Assembly: GCF_001426885.1 (NCBI RefSeq)
Contig: NZ_LMFP01000001.1
Coordinates: 549,812 to 613,811 of the forward strand
Source: Pelomonas sp. Root1444
GTDB taxonomy: Bacteria > Pseudomonadota > Gammaproteobacteria > Burkholderiales > Burkholderiaceae_C
DNA length: 64,000 nucleotides
Direction: 5' to 3'
Under the pieces are notes generated by a model that saw only the letters and a program-made list of their open reading frames with translations, did no database searches and was not told the origin of the DNA. Position numbers and translations under genes: made by a program. Below, piece by piece: positions 1 to 10,687 of the stretch; the stretch's first letter is position 1; each line of letters opens with the position of its first letter.

Positions 1-39
1 CAAAGCTAACCGCCAATCCGAGTGAACAGGACACCCACC

Positions 40-723
<684 letters not shown>

Positions 724-727
724 TCCC

Positions 728-1999
728 ATGCGGCGACTGATCCTCGTTCTCGCGTTGCTCGTGGCCGCCACGGCCCGTGCCGATGACCTGCTGCAGGTCT
801 GGGCCCAGGCGCGCGCGGCCGACCCGCTGCTGCGCCAGGCCGCCGCATTCAGCGGCGCGCAGGACGCATCGGCCCGCGAGGCGCGCGCGGCGCTGCTGCC
901 GCAATGGAGCGTGCAGAGCAGCGAGCTGCGCGAGAGCGGCGGCGCGCGCTGGCACACCACCACGAGCAGCATCAGCCAGCCCCTCGTCGACCTCGCCGCG
1001 CTGCGCGAATGGGACGCCAGCCGCAGCCAGGCCTCGGCACAGGCCGCGCGCCTGGCAGCCGCCGAGCAGGCCGCCCGCGCGCGCGTGGCCGAAGCCTATT
1101 TCGGGCTGCTGTCCGCCGAGGCCCAGCTGGCCACGGCGCGCGCCAACGAGGAGGCGTTCGCCCGCCAGGTCAGCGAGGCCGAGACGCGCTTCAAGGCCGG
1201 GCTGTCGGCGCAGGTCGAGGCCGACCAGTCGCGCGCCTACCGCGAGCTGGCGCGCAGCAACACGCTGGCGGCCGAGCTGAACCTGGCCGACGCCCGCGAG
1301 GCGCTGGCCCAGCTGACCGGCGCGCCGGCCCCCGCGCTGCAGCCACTGCGCCGCGCGCTGGCGGCCCAGCCGCTGCCCGATGACGCCGAGGCCTGGGCCC
1401 AGCGGGCGCTGCAGGCCAACCCCGAATTGCGCGCGCTGCAACTGGACGTGCAGGCCGGCGAGCAGCGCATCTCGGCGGCGCGCGCCGGACACCTGCCTCG
1501 CTTGAGCGTGGGCGTGGACACGACGCGCCAACGCGGCGACGGCGTGCCCGCGCTGGACGCCGGCCGCACGCCCACGCAGGTCGCGCTGCGCCTGACCGTG
1601 CCGCTGTTTGCCGGCGGCGCCACGGCTGCCGCGGCCGACCGCGCGGGCTTCCAGCGTGATGCCGCGCGCGAGCAGCTCGAAGCCGGCCGGCGCGCCGTGC
1701 TGCGCGAAGTGCGCGCGCAGCACCTGGCCGTGGGCCAGGGCGCCGTGCAACTGCGCGCCGCGCAGGCGGCCGTGGAGGCCGCCGAGCGTGCGCTGGAGGC
1801 CACGCGCACCGGCCTGACGCTGGGCACGCGCAGCACCACCGACCTGCTGCTCGCCATCCAGACCCTGGCCGGCGCGCAGAACGCACAGACCCAGGCCCGC
1901 CACCGCCACGTGCTGGCGCTGCTGGCGCTGAACCAGGCCGCCGGCTCGCTCGGCGACGCTGAACTCGCCGCCGTCAACGCCCTCTTGGAGAACCGCTGA
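728..1999 (+). CDS. TolC family outer membrane efflux protein
   Basis: Outer-membrane channel of a tripartite efflux pump. The 423-aa protein begins with a clear signal peptide ([18 protein letters not shown], then DD). It is then rich in Ala, Glu, Gln and Arg with repeated heptad-like helices, typical of the two OEP repeats of TolC-family proteins. The start at 728 gives the signal peptide directly; a longer upstream reading in this frame overlaps the ATPase gene and is not credible. The stop overlaps the next start (TGATG), which suggests translational coupling with the permease. Confidence 0.9.
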   Translation: MRRLILVLALLVAATARADDLLQVWAQARAADPLLRQAAAFSGAQDASAREARAALLPQWSVQSSELRESGGARWHTTTSSISQPLVDLAALREWDASRSQASAQAARLAAAEQAARARVAEAYFGLLSAEAQLATARANEEAFARQVSEAETRFKAGLSAQVEADQSRAYRELARSNTLAAELNLADAREALAQLTGAPAPALQPLRRALAAQPLPDDAEAWAQRALQANPELRALQLDVQAGEQRISAARAGHLPRLSVGVDTTRQRGDGVPALDAGRTPTQVALRLTVPLFAGGATAAAADRAGFQRDAAREQLEAGRRAVLREVRAQHLAVGQGAVQLRAAQAAVEAAERALEATRTGLTLGTRSTTDLLLAIQTLAGAQNAQTQARHRHVLALLALNQAAGSLGDAELAAVNALLENR

Positions 2000-3306
2000 T
2001 GTTCCTTCACTACCTCGAACTCGCCTGGCGCAACATCCTCGCCGCCAAGGGACTCAGCGCGCTGATGGTGCTGGCGCTGGCACTGGGCATCGGTGCCTGC
2101 ATGACGACGCTGACCGTCTACCACGTGCTGTCGGGCGACCCGATCCCGCACAAGAGCACGCGCCTGTTCAATGTGCAGCTGGATGCGTCCGACATGGTCG
2201 GCTGGCGGGCCGGCGACGAGCCCACCTTCGACCTGACCCGCTTCGACGCCACGGCGCTGCTGCGTGACAGGAAGGCACTGCGCCAGGCCATGTCCAGCGG
2301 CTTCAACACGGCCGTGTCGCTGCCGGATGCGCAGACCAAGCCGGTCTTTTCCAGCACGCGCTACACGACGGCCGATTTCTTCGCGATGTTCGACGCGCCC
2401 TGGCAGCACGGCGGCGGCTGGAGTGCGGCCGACGACGAAGCCGAGGCGCGCGTGGCGGTCATCTCCGCAGCGTTGAACGAGAAGCTCTTCGGCGGCGCCA
2501 ACAGCGTGGGCAAGGAGATCATCGTGCGCGGCCAGCCGCTGCGCGTGATCGGCGTGCTCAAGCCCTGGCACGTCAAGCCGCATTTCTGGGACCTGACGCT
2601 CGGCAGCTACATCGAGACGGAGGACTTCTTCCTGCCGTTCTCCACCGCCATGGCCATGAAGATGGGCCATTGGGGCAACACCGACTGCTGGGCGCGCGGC
2701 GCCGCGGGCGGCAGCTCGTACGACCTGAACGCGGCCTGCGCCTGGGTGCAGTACTGGGTGGAATTCGCCCGGCCGGAGGACGCCGCGGCCTACCGCGACT
2801 ACCTGGTCGCCTACTCCGAGGCCCAGCGCAAGGCCGGCCGCTTCGAGCGCCCCACCAACGTGCGCTTGCGCAACGTCATGCAGTGGCTGGACGCGCAGAA
2901 GGTGCTGCCGGCCGACGTGCGGTTGCAGACCTGGCTGGCCTTCGGCTTCCTGGCCGTCTGCATCGTCAACATGGTGGGCCTGCTGCTGGCCAAGACGCTG
3001 CGCCGCAGCGGCGAGATCGGCGTGCGCCGCGCCTTGGGCGCCACGCGCGGCGACATCTTCCGGCAGTTCGTCGTCGAGGCCGGCGTGCTGGGCCTGGCCG
3101 GCGCCCTGCTGGGCCTGTTGTTCGCGCAGGGCGGGCTGTGGCTGGTGCGCCAGAGCCCCAACGACTACGCCCGCCTGGCCGAGCTGGACGCCCCGATGCT
3201 GGCCCTCACGCTGGGGCTGGCCCTGCTGGCCAGCCTCATCGCCGGCCTGCTGCCGGCCTGGCGCGCGGCCCTCGTCACGCCGGCGGTTCAGCTCAAGGTG
3301 CAATGA
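1999..3306 (+). CDS. ABC transporter permease, MacB/FtsX type (first of two)
   Basis: Inner-membrane subunit of the efflux transporter. An N-terminal membrane helix (about residues 15-38) is followed by a periplasmic MacB_PCD-like domain of roughly 240 residues. Three further helices near the C-terminus (about residues 315-335, 355-380 and 400-425) make up the FtsX fold. The motif EIGVRRALGATRGDI just after the second helix is the usual FtsX cytoplasmic loop. It overlaps the TolC-like gene and the second permease, so the four genes are one operon. The substrate cannot be read from the sequence. Confidence 0.9.
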   Translation: MFLHYLELAWRNILAAKGLSALMVLALALGIGACMTTLTVYHVLSGDPIPHKSTRLFNVQLDASDMVGWRAGDEPTFDLTRFDATALLRDRKALRQAMSSGFNTAVSLPDAQTKPVFSSTRYTTADFFAMFDAPWQHGGGWSAADDEAEARVAVISAALNEKLFGGANSVGKEIIVRGQPLRVIGVLKPWHVKPHFWDLTLGSYIETEDFFLPFSTAMAMKMGHWGNTDCWARGAAGGSSYDLNAACAWVQYWVEFARPEDAAAYRDYLVAYSEAQRKAGRFERPTNVRLRNVMQWLDAQKVLPADVRLQTWLAFGFLAVCIVNMVGLLLAKTLRRSGEIGVRRALGATRGDIFRQFVVEAGVLGLAGALLGLLFAQGGLWLVRQSPNDYARLAELDAPMLALTLGLALLASLIAGLLPAWRAALVTPAVQLKVQ

Positions 3307-4523
3307 TGAAAGACCTCGCCCCCATCCTCTCCACCTTGCGCCGCCACCGGATTGCGGCGGGCCTCATCGTGCTGGAGGTGGCGCTGACCTGCGCCATCGT
3401 CACCAACGCGCTGCACCTCATCCAGACGCGCGTCCAGGCGCTCAACGCCGACAGCGGCCTGGCCGAGTCGGAGCTCGTCGTGCTCAACCTGCGGGACAGC
3501 AAGCCGCCGCCGCGCGAACGCACCGCCGGCATCGTGGCCGAGGACATGGCGCGGCTGCGTGCACTGCCGGGCGTGAAGGCCGCGACGTCGTCCAACCAGA
3601 TCGTCTACGGCAACAACAGCAACAACAGCGGCGTGACGCTGGAGCCCGACAGCAAGGGCCTGCGCATCGTCGCGTCGCAGTACGCGGCCGACGACCAGCT
3701 GCTGCCCACCTACGGGCTCAAGCTGCTGGAAGGGCGCAACTTCACGCCCGACGAGGTGCTGGACAGCTTCCAGGTCTTCAGCGTGCCGCAGCCGAGCATT
3801 CCGCAGGTCATCGTCAACAAGGTGCTCGCCGACAAGCTCTTCGCCGGCCGCTCGGCGCTGGGACAGGTCATCTATGTCTTCGGCAGCGCGCCGTCGACCA
3901 TCGTCGGCGTGGTGGAGACACTGACGCACCCGCAGCTGCACCGCGCGCGCAGCGAGGGCGGCGCGGCCATGATCTTCCCGCTGCGCGGCGGCGGCAACTA
4001 CGTGCTGCGCGTCGACCCCGCCCAGCGCGACGCGCAGATCAAGGCCGCGACCGCCGTGCTGGAAGCCGGCGACAAGGGCCGCGTCGTCACCCAGGGTCGG
4101 CCGCTGACCGAAATGCGCGCCGAGTTCTACGCCCAGGACCGTGCGATGGCGTGGCTGATGGGCGGTGTCTGCGTGGCGCTGCTGCTGGTCACGGCCATGG
4201 GCATCGTCGGGCTGGCGAGCTTCTGGGTGCAGCAGCGCACCCGCATGATCGGCACGCGGCGCGCTTTGGGCGCCACCGAGCGTCAGATCCTGCGCTACTT
4301 CCAGATCGAGAACCTGCTGCTGACGACCACCGGCGTGGTCATCGGCCTGGGCGGCGCGATTGCGCTGAGCCAGCTCCTGATGCAGAGCTACGAGCTGCCG
4401 CGCCTGCCCTGGGCCTACCTGCCCGCCGGCGCGTTGGCGCTGTGGCTGCTGGGCCAACTGGCCGTCTGGATGCCGGCGCGGCGTGCGGCGCGGCTGGCGC
4501 CGGTGGCTGCGCTGCGCGCCTGA
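3303..4523 (+). CDS. ABC transporter permease, MacB/FtsX type (second of two)
   Basis: Second permease, 406 aa, with the same layout as the first: one N-terminal helix (about residues 16-36), a periplasmic domain, and three C-terminal helices around an RMIGTRRALGATERQI loop. Two different permeases with one separate ATPase suggest a heterodimeric membrane part, unlike classical MacB where one fused protein forms a homodimer. It starts inside the end of the preceding gene (ATGATGA), and I chose the first of two adjacent ATG codons. The periplasmic part contains an Asn-rich stretch (NNSNNS). Confidence 0.9.
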   Translation: MMKDLAPILSTLRRHRIAAGLIVLEVALTCAIVTNALHLIQTRVQALNADSGLAESELVVLNLRDSKPPPRERTAGIVAEDMARLRALPGVKAATSSNQIVYGNNSNNSGVTLEPDSKGLRIVASQYAADDQLLPTYGLKLLEGRNFTPDEVLDSFQVFSVPQPSIPQVIVNKVLADKLFAGRSALGQVIYVFGSAPSTIVGVVETLTHPQLHRARSEGGAAMIFPLRGGGNYVLRVDPAQRDAQIKAATAVLEAGDKGRVVTQGRPLTEMRAEFYAQDRAMAWLMGGVCVALLLVTAMGIVGLASFWVQQRTRMIGTRRALGATERQILRYFQIENLLLTTTGVVIGLGGAIALSQLLMQSYELPRLPWAYLPAGALALWLLGQLAVWMPARRAARLAPVAALRA

Positions 4524-4635
4524 CGGCGGGCCGGCTCAGCGCCAGCCGCGCACGCGCCGGCGGCCCGTGGGGCGCTTTCCATGCCGCGCGGTGTTGCGGC
4601 GGGCCCTGTCGGCCGCTGTCAGCAGCGGCGCGCCG

Positions 4636-5463
4636 TCAGCCCTGTTGCAGGCTGCGCAGCTCGGCCTCCCATTGGCTCCAATGCTGGTGCACCTGCCGGC
4701 GCTGCTCGGGCGTGAGGCTGTTCAGCAGCTTGACCAGGCTGGCCATGACCTGGTCGCGGTAGGGCTGCTCGGCCGGCAGCGGCTGCAGGTTGCGCATCAG
4801 CAGGCCGGTGCCGCCGGCCAGGTCCTGGCGCGACCAGGCACGCAGGGCCTCCAACGTGCGCGCCTGGCGCGCGGCGCGGGCCTGGGCCATGGTCGGCAGG
4901 TCGAAGTGCCAGCCCTCGGCGTCGGCGCGGGCCTGCCTGCGCGCCGGGCGGTCCAGGTCGCCGAGCCAGCGCTGCAGGTTGTTCGTGTAGCGCTTGGCGC
5001 GTTCGTCCGGGCCGCCGCGGCCGGCATTTTTCTCGCGCCATTCCTCGGTCTTCTCGTCCATCTTTTTCTGCAGGTGCTGCCACTGCTCGGGCTTGAGCTC
5101 GGCCAGCAGCGGCGCGGCCAGCGGTGCGGCGTGCTGCAGGCTGCGCTCCACGCTGGCACGGGCGCCACGCTCCAGCGCCAGCAACTCGTCCTGCGTCACA
5201 CCGTCGTCCAGCGCCGCCTGCGCCTGGCGCACCAGGGCCAGCCACTGTGGCAGCTCCTCGCGGCGGTGCCAGGCCTGCCAGGCCTGCAGCTTCTCCTTGA
5301 GGCGCCTTTCCTGGCCGCTGTCCAGGTCGAGGTAGCGGTCGGCCCAGAGACCGGCCAGCAGCGGCAGCTGGTTGTAGGCGAGCGTCAGGCTGGAGCAGCC
5401 GATGAGGGCCAGCAGAACTGCCAGGGAGAAAACGGCGGCGGTGCGCTTGAGCAACAGTGGCAT
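4636..5463 (-). CDS. DUF6279 family lipoprotein
   Basis: Predicted outer- or inner-membrane lipoprotein of unknown function. The start at 5463 gives a classical lipoprotein signal, with KR, a hydrophobic run and a LIGC lipobox (Cys about residue 22). The rest is helical and rich in Trp, Gln, Glu and Arg, with a Tyr-Asn motif (LAYNQLP) just after the lipobox that is typical of DUF6279 proteins. Longer upstream reading adds low-complexity sequence and is not convincing. It is transcribed against the efflux operon and divergently from the retropepsin gene, so it is probably a single-gene unit. Confidence 0.75.
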   Translation of the reverse strand: MPLLLKRTAAVFSLAVLLALIGCSSLTLAYNQLPLLAGLWADRYLDLDSGQERRLKEKLQAWQAWHRREELPQWLALVRQAQAALDDGVTQDELLALERGARASVERSLQHAAPLAAPLLAELKPEQWQHLQKKMDEKTEEWREKNAGRGGPDERAKRYTNNLQRWLGDLDRPARRQARADAEGWHFDLPTMAQARAARQARTLEALRAWSRQDLAGGTGLLMRNLQPLPAEQPYRDQVMASLVKLLNSLTPEQRRQVHQHWSQWEAELRSLQQG

Positions 5464-5651
5464 GGGTTGGGGGAGCCTGGGCTTGCGCAGGCCCGGCAAT
5501 CCGGATGCCCGCCAGCGCCGCGCGCTCAGTTGCGGACTGTGCGCCGCATCGCGAAACCGGCGAGGCGTGGCGCGGTCAGCAGCTTCATGGTGGTGATTCT
5601 GTGCCGCGCGGTTATCGTCGGCCCTCAAGCAAACCCTCGCCCTCTGCGTTC

Positions 5652-6137
5652 GTGTCCCACCCCGAGCTGCCTCACACCATCAAGCTGTTGACCATCTGGC
5701 TGCTGGTCGGCCTGGTCGTCTTCCTCGGCTTCAAGGCGTGGGAGCGCGAGCGCGAGGCCAGCCGCTTCAAGCTCGCCGGCCAGTCCATCGTGCTGATGCG
5801 CGCGGACGACGGGCATTTCCACTGGCCGGGCCGGGTGGGCGACATCGAGGTGGACTTCCTCGTCGACACCGGCGCCACGTCCACCGCGCTGCCGCAGGCG
5901 CTGGCCGAACGCGCCGGCCTCAAGCCGCTGGGCGCCGTGCGCACCCACACGGCCGCCGGCGCCGTGCACGGCTTTGCCGCGCGGGCCGACATCTCGCTGC
6001 AAGGCGGCGTCAGCGCCGACCGCCTGGCCGTCACCGTGCTGCCCAACCTCGGCGCGCCGCTGCTCGGCATGGACGTGCTGGGGCGCCTTCACTTCAGCCA
6101 GAAACCTGGCGAACTCCGCATCGAGCCCAAAGAATGA
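5652..6137 (+). CDS. Membrane-anchored retropepsin-like aspartic protease (TIGR02281 type)
   Basis: Single-domain clan AA aspartic protease expected to act as a dimer in the periplasm. The start at GTG 5652 yields a short cytoplasmic tail and one transmembrane helix (about residues 10-29). The protease domain follows, with the catalytic DTGATSTAL motif and the C-terminal hydrophobic-Gly motif (LGMDVLGRL). At 161 aa it fits the family. I see no clear ribosome-binding site, so the exact start is uncertain. It overlaps the TraB-like gene by four bases, suggesting co-translation. Confidence 0.8.
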   Translation: MSHPELPHTIKLLTIWLLVGLVVFLGFKAWEREREASRFKLAGQSIVLMRADDGHFHWPGRVGDIEVDFLVDTGATSTALPQALAERAGLKPLGAVRTHTAAGAVHGFAARADISLQGGVSADRLAVTVLPNLGAPLLGMDVLGRLHFSQKPGELRIEPKE

Positions 6138-7045
6138 TCCGCGCCCTCGTCCTGTCCGCGCTGCTTGCCGGCAGCGCCTACGCCGCCTGCCCGCCAGCGC
6201 CGGCGCAGCCCACCACCGACCAGGCCGCCGCCTGGGCCGCCCAGGCGCCGGACCGCGGCCCGCTGTGGCGCATCAGCCGCGGCGGCCACAGCAGCTACCT
6301 GTTCGGCAGCCTGCATGTCGGCAAGCCCGACTGGGCCTACCCCGGCCCGGCGCTGCGCAAGGCCTGGAGCGAAACCGAGGTGCTGGCCGTGGAGCTCGAC
6401 CCGGCCGACGTCGGCCCCACACTGGCGGCGATGCAGCAGGCCGAGCCGCTGCCCGCGGCGATGGCCAGGCGCATCGACGCCCAGGCGCGCGCGGCCTGCC
6501 TGCCCGCCGGCGCGCTGAGCACGCTGCCGGCGATGCTGCAGGTCAGCACGCTGATGCTGATGGAGGCGCGCCGCGACGGCTTCGACGTGCTGTTCGGCCA
6601 GGACCTGATGCTGATGGCCCGCGCCAAAGCCGAGGGCCGGCCGGTGCAGTCGCTGGAGAGCGTGCAGGAGCAGCTGGCGGCGCTGGAGCCCACCGACGCC
6701 GAGCTGCCCGCCGTCGTCGACGGCTCGCTGCGCCAGTTGCAGCGCGGGCGCATGCGCGTGCCGCTGCGCAAGCTGGCCGGGGCCTGGTCGCGCGGCGACC
6801 TGAAGACGCTGGGCGCCTACCCGCGCTGGTGCGGCTGCGCCGACAGCCCGGCCGAGCGCGCCTGGCTCAAGCGCGTCAACGACGACCGCAACGTGCAGCT
6901 CGCCGCCCGCATCGACGCGCTGCACGGCGCCGGCCAGCGCCTGCTGGTGGCCGTCGGCGCGTTGCACATGAGCGGGCCCGAGGCGCTGCCCCGGCTGCTG
7001 GCCCAGCGGGGTTTCACCGTCGAGGCCGTGCACCCCGCGAAGTAG
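6134..7045 (+). CDS. TraB/GumN family protein
   Basis: Secreted protein of the TraB/GumN family, thought to be metal-dependent hydrolases (Tiki-like). An N-terminal signal peptide (about residues 1-18, ending AYA-A) is followed by the family motif with SSYLFGSLHVGK and, near the C-terminus, VGALHMSG; the two paired Gly-x-x-His motifs are the proposed metal-binding sites. At 303 aa it has the normal length. It is coupled to the upstream protease gene through an ATGA overlap. The physiological substrate is unknown. Confidence 0.82.
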   Translation: MIRALVLSALLAGSAYAACPPAPAQPTTDQAAAWAAQAPDRGPLWRISRGGHSSYLFGSLHVGKPDWAYPGPALRKAWSETEVLAVELDPADVGPTLAAMQQAEPLPAAMARRIDAQARAACLPAGALSTLPAMLQVSTLMLMEARRDGFDVLFGQDLMLMARAKAEGRPVQSLESVQEQLAALEPTDAELPAVVDGSLRQLQRGRMRVPLRKLAGAWSRGDLKTLGAYPRWCGCADSPAERAWLKRVNDDRNVQLAARIDALHGAGQRLLVAVGALHMSGPEALPRLLAQRGFTVEAVHPAK

Positions 7046-7075
7046 CATCGCGGCACTCAACGACGAGGAGACGTC

Positions 7076-7852
7076 ATGACCGACAACAGCTTCACCAAGT
7101 TCGTGCCCGGTTTCGAATTCCTGCAAGGCCTCGTCAAGAACGCCGGCTCGGCGCTGCCGGGCATCGGCCAGTGGGTGGCACCGACGCTGAATCCGGAGGA
7201 ACTGAGCAAGCGCATCGAGGAGTTGCGCACCGTGCAGTTCTGGCTGGAGCAGAACGCGCGCATGCTGGGCGCCACCATCCAGGCGCTGGAGGTGCAGCGC
7301 ATGACGCTGTCGACGCTGCAGACCATGAACGTCCCGCTGGCCCAGCTGCGCGACAGCCTCAAGCTGCCGGAGGCGCCGGCCTGGCCCGCGATGCCGCCCG
7401 AGATCATGGCCGCCGCCGCACCGGTGGCGCAGGCCGCCGCCAGCACCGCGGTGAAGACGGCCACCAAGACGGCCTCCGCGGCCACCAAGGCCGTGAAGGC
7501 CACCGGCGATGCCGCCAAGGCCGCGGCCGCCAACCCGGCCGCCGTCGTCGACCCGACGCAGTGGTGGACGGCGCTGAGCCAGCAGTTCACGCAGCTGGCC
7601 ACCTCGGCCATGAAGGACACCGCCACCGACGCGGCCAAGAACCTCGCCGGCACGCTGGTCAAGCAGAGCTTCGACGCCGCCAGCGACACGCTCAAGCGCG
7701 CGGCCAGCATGCCCGGCGCGGTGGTGGGCGGCGTGGCCAAGGGCCTGGCCGCTGGCGCCACTCCCAAGCCGGCCACCACGCCCAAGAAGGCGGCCAGGCC
7801 CAAGGCGGCGACCAAGACGGCGCCCAGGGCCGGCCGCAAGGCCGGAGGGTGA
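7076..7852 (+). CDS. phaM: PhaM-like polyhydroxyalkanoate granule regulatory protein
   Basis: PhaM-type protein that in Ralstonia-like bacteria binds PHB synthase, granules and DNA, helping to share granules between daughter cells. The N-terminal ~95 residues match the family (TKFVPGFEFLQGLVKNAG, then QFWLEQNARMLGATIQALE). The C-terminal third is a Lys-Pro-Ala-rich tail with histone H1-like repeats (AAKPK, KAAT), expected to bind nucleoid DNA. At 258 aa it is of ordinary length. It is likely a single gene; a GAGGAG ribosome-binding site lies before the ATG. It indicates a PHA-storing host. Confidence 0.85.
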   Translation: MTDNSFTKFVPGFEFLQGLVKNAGSALPGIGQWVAPTLNPEELSKRIEELRTVQFWLEQNARMLGATIQALEVQRMTLSTLQTMNVPLAQLRDSLKLPEAPAWPAMPPEIMAAAAPVAQAAASTAVKTATKTASAATKAVKATGDAAKAAAANPAAVVDPTQWWTALSQQFTQLATSAMKDTATDAAKNLAGTLVKQSFDAASDTLKRAASMPGAVVGGVAKGLAAGATPKPATTPKKAARPKAATKTAPRAGRKAGG

Positions 7853-7891
7853 CCGCCCGCGCCGGCCGCTGAGGGCGCCGCAGGATCACGC

Positions 7892-8773
7892 ATGGCGCCG
7901 CCGCGCATCCCGCCCATCCAGTGCCTGCAGGCCTTCGAGGCAGTGGCACGGCTGCGCAGTGTCAGCGCCGCCGCCGAGGAGCTGGCCGTCACGCCCAGCG
8001 CCGTCAGCCACCGCATCCGCCAGCTGGAGTCGCAGCTCGGCTTCAAGCTTTTCTGCCGCGATTTCGCGCCGAGCGACGAGAGCCAGGCCTACCTGCCCCT
8101 GGTGCGCCAGGGGCTGGCAGCGCTGCAGAAGATCCCCGGCGCAGACGGCCCGCGCAGCCATGTCGCGCGGCTGCGCCTGGCCGTCACGCCCACCTTTTCG
8201 CGCCAGATCCTGCTGCCGCGCCTGGCGCTGTTCCGTCACGCCAACCCCGAGATCGAGCTGGTCATGCAGGTGGGCATCCCGCTGAGCGACCTCAAGTCGG
8301 AGGAGGCCGACCTGGAGATCCGCTTCGGCACCGGCGAGTATCCGGGGCTGGAGAGCCGGCGCGTGCTGACCGACGAGCTGACGCCGGTCTGCAGCCCCGA
8401 CTATCTGCACGAGCACGGGCCGTTCGATGGCTTCGACAGCGTGGCCGACATCCGCCGCGTGCACCTGATCCGCAGCCCGCTGGCGCCCTGGAGCACCTGG
8501 TTCGAGGCCCACGGCCTGCACCTGGACGAGCCGCGCGTCGGCTCGCAGTTCAATGACCTGGGCCTGGTGCTGGACGCCGCGGCGGCGGGCTTCGGCGTGG
8601 CGCTGATGCGCATGAAGCTGGGTGCGTCGTGGCTGGACTCAGGGCGCCTGGTGCGCCTATCGCCGCGCACGGTGGCGTCGAGCTTCCATCATTACCTGTG
8701 CTGGAAGCCGGGGGCGCTCGAGCGCTGGGAGTGCGCGGCGTTCGTCGAGTGGTTGACGCGCGCGCTCGCGTGA
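7892..8773 (+). CDS. LysR family transcriptional regulator, GcvA-like
   Basis: DNA-binding regulator of 293 aa with an N-terminal winged helix-turn-helix (about residues 12-70, including SVSAAAEELAVTPSAVSHRIRQLE) and a periplasmic-binding-like effector domain. The PPIQCLQAFEAVARL start is typical of the GcvA subgroup. It lies about 200 bp upstream of the lactate/glycolate operon in the same direction, so control of that operon is possible but not shown. The effector is unknown. Confidence 0.88.
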   Translation: MAPPRIPPIQCLQAFEAVARLRSVSAAAEELAVTPSAVSHRIRQLESQLGFKLFCRDFAPSDESQAYLPLVRQGLAALQKIPGADGPRSHVARLRLAVTPTFSRQILLPRLALFRHANPEIELVMQVGIPLSDLKSEEADLEIRFGTGEYPGLESRRVLTDELTPVCSPDYLHEHGPFDGFDSVADIRRVHLIRSPLAPWSTWFEAHGLHLDEPRVGSQFNDLGLVLDAAAAGFGVALMRMKLGASWLDSGRLVRLSPRTVASSFHHYLCWKPGALERWECAAFVEWLTRALA

Positions 8774-8972
8774 CTCGCCGGCCCTTCTGACCCGGCGCTG
8801 ACGGCCCCTGTGGATGCGCGCCGGGGGCAACCCTGTGTCGGCTGCGCCGGTTGAAATTTCTTCACGCGACAGTCCACCAGGATTCACGCCGCATGCAGAC
8901 CGGCGCCACGACCATCGCGCCCAGTTCCCGCCTTCACGGGCAGGCCAAAACATTCAAAAACTGGAGACGACG

Positions 8973-10631
8973 ATGGTCTGGCAACAGGTCTACAACCCGT
9001 TCGACAACATGCTGCTCAGCACTGCCGTGGCCGCCGTGCCCGTGGTGGTCATGCTGCTCGGTCTGGGTGTCTTTCACCTCAAGGCCCACCTGGCGGCCGC
9101 GGCCGGCCTGCTGGCCGCTTTCGGCATCGCGGTGTTCGCGTTCGGCATGCCGGCCGGCATGGCGGGCCGTGCAGCGCTGCTGGGCGGGCTGACCGGCCTG
9201 CTGCCCATCGGATGGATCGTCCTGAACATCATCTTCCTGCACCAGCTGACCGAGAAGAACGGCAGCTTCAAGGTGCTGCAGGACTCCATCGCCGGCATCA
9301 CCGAGGACCGCCGGCTGCAACTGCTGCTGATCGCCTTCGCCTTCGGCGCCTTCTTCGAGGGCGCTGCCGGCTTCGGCACGCCCGTGGCGGTGACCGCCGC
9401 CATCCTGATCGGCCTGGGCTTCTCGCCGCTGGCGGCGTCGGGGCTTTCGCTCATCGCCAACACGGCGCCGGTCGCTTACGGCGCGCTGGGCACGCCGGTC
9501 ATCACGCTGGCCAAGGTGCATGGCTACGACCTCATGGCGGTGTCCGGCATGATCGGCCGCCAGTTGCCGTTCTTCTCGCTGCTGGTGCCGTTCTGGCTGA
9601 TCTGGGCCTTCGCCGGCCGCAAGGCGATGTGGGAGATCTGGCCGGCCATCCTCGTGACGGGCCTGTCCTTCGCCATCCCGCAGTACCTGGTCAGCAACTT
9701 CATCGGGCCGGAACTGGTGGACGTCATCGCGGCCATGTGCTCCATGGTGGCGCTGGTCGGCTTCCTGCGCGTCTGGCAGCCGCGCCGCATCTGGACCTCG
9801 GTGTCGCTGAAGAACCATGAGCAGGACGGCGGCGCGGCCAAGCCCGCCCAGGCGCCGCAGGTGCACCCGCGCGCGGCCGTCATCAAGGCCTGGACGCCCT
9901 GGCTCATCCTGACCGTGTTCGTCTTCGTCTGGGGGCTGCCCGCCACCAAGGCGGCGCTCAACGGCGTGTTCGCGCCCAAGTTCCCCATCGAAGGCCTGCA
10001 CAAGCTGGTGCAGAAGATCGCGCCCGTGGTGCCCACGCCCACCACCGAGGCGGCCGAGTACGTCTTCGGCCTGCTGTCGGCGACCGGCACGGGCATCCTG
10101 CTGGCGGCCGTCGTGGGCGGGCTGGTGATGGGCTACCGCTTCGGCGGGCTGCTGCGCTGCTTCGGCCAGACGGTGTGGCTGGTGCGCATGTCGCTGCTGA
10201 CCATCGTGCTGATGCTGGCCCTGGGCACGTTGACCCGCTACAGCGGCCTGGACACGACGCTGGGCCTGGCATTCGCCAACACCGGCATGTTCTACCCCTT
10301 CTTCGGCACGCTGATGGGCTGGCTGGGCGTGGCGATGACCGGCTCGGACACGGCGAGCAACGTGCTCTTCGGCGGCATGCAGAAGGTGGCGGCCGAACAG
10401 CTGGGCCTCAACCCCAACCTGATGGGGGCGGCCAACAGCTCGGGCGGCGTGATGGGCAAGATGATCGACGCGCAGTCCATCGTCGTCGCGTCCACTGCCA
10501 CGCGCTGGCACAACGGGGAGGGCCCCATCCTGCGCTACGTGTTCTTCCATTCGGTGGCGCTGGCCTGCCTGGTGGGCCTCTTCGTCACGCTGCAGGCCTA
10601 CGTGCCGCCCTTTACCTGGCTGGTCCATTGA
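8973..10631 (+). CDS. lctP: L-lactate permease family transporter (LctP/GlcA type)
   Basis: Inner-membrane proton symporter for lactate and/or glycolate. The 552-aa protein is almost entirely hydrophobic helices and has family stretches such as GAFFEGAAGFGTPVAVTAAI and LTGSDTASNVLFGG-like MTGSDTASNVLF. The start at ATG 8973 has a GGAGA site; longer readings are not supported. The genes directly downstream encode the three subunits of glycolate/D-lactate oxidase, which makes a glycolate permease role (as for E. coli GlcA) as likely as lactate uptake. Confidence 0.92.
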   Translation: MVWQQVYNPFDNMLLSTAVAAVPVVVMLLGLGVFHLKAHLAAAAGLLAAFGIAVFAFGMPAGMAGRAALLGGLTGLLPIGWIVLNIIFLHQLTEKNGSFKVLQDSIAGITEDRRLQLLLIAFAFGAFFEGAAGFGTPVAVTAAILIGLGFSPLAASGLSLIANTAPVAYGALGTPVITLAKVHGYDLMAVSGMIGRQLPFFSLLVPFWLIWAFAGRKAMWEIWPAILVTGLSFAIPQYLVSNFIGPELVDVIAAMCSMVALVGFLRVWQPRRIWTSVSLKNHEQDGGAAKPAQAPQVHPRAAVIKAWTPWLILTVFVFVWGLPATKAALNGVFAPKFPIEGLHKLVQKIAPVVPTPTTEAAEYVFGLLSATGTGILLAAVVGGLVMGYRFGGLLRCFGQTVWLVRMSLLTIVLMLALGTLTRYSGLDTTLGLAFANTGMFYPFFGTLMGWLGVAMTGSDTASNVLFGGMQKVAAEQLGLNPNLMGAANSSGGVMGKMIDAQSIVVASTATRWHNGEGPILRYVFFHSVALACLVGLFVTLQAYVPPFTWLVH

Positions 10632-10687
10632 CGAGGCGCTGCCGGCTACAGTTGGCCGGCTTTGAACGAGACCCTGGACAGGCCGCG

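Noticed and set aside
1237-3303. Long minus-strand open frame across the TolC-like and permease genes
   Set aside because: Low-complexity composition without motifs, antisense to clear genes.
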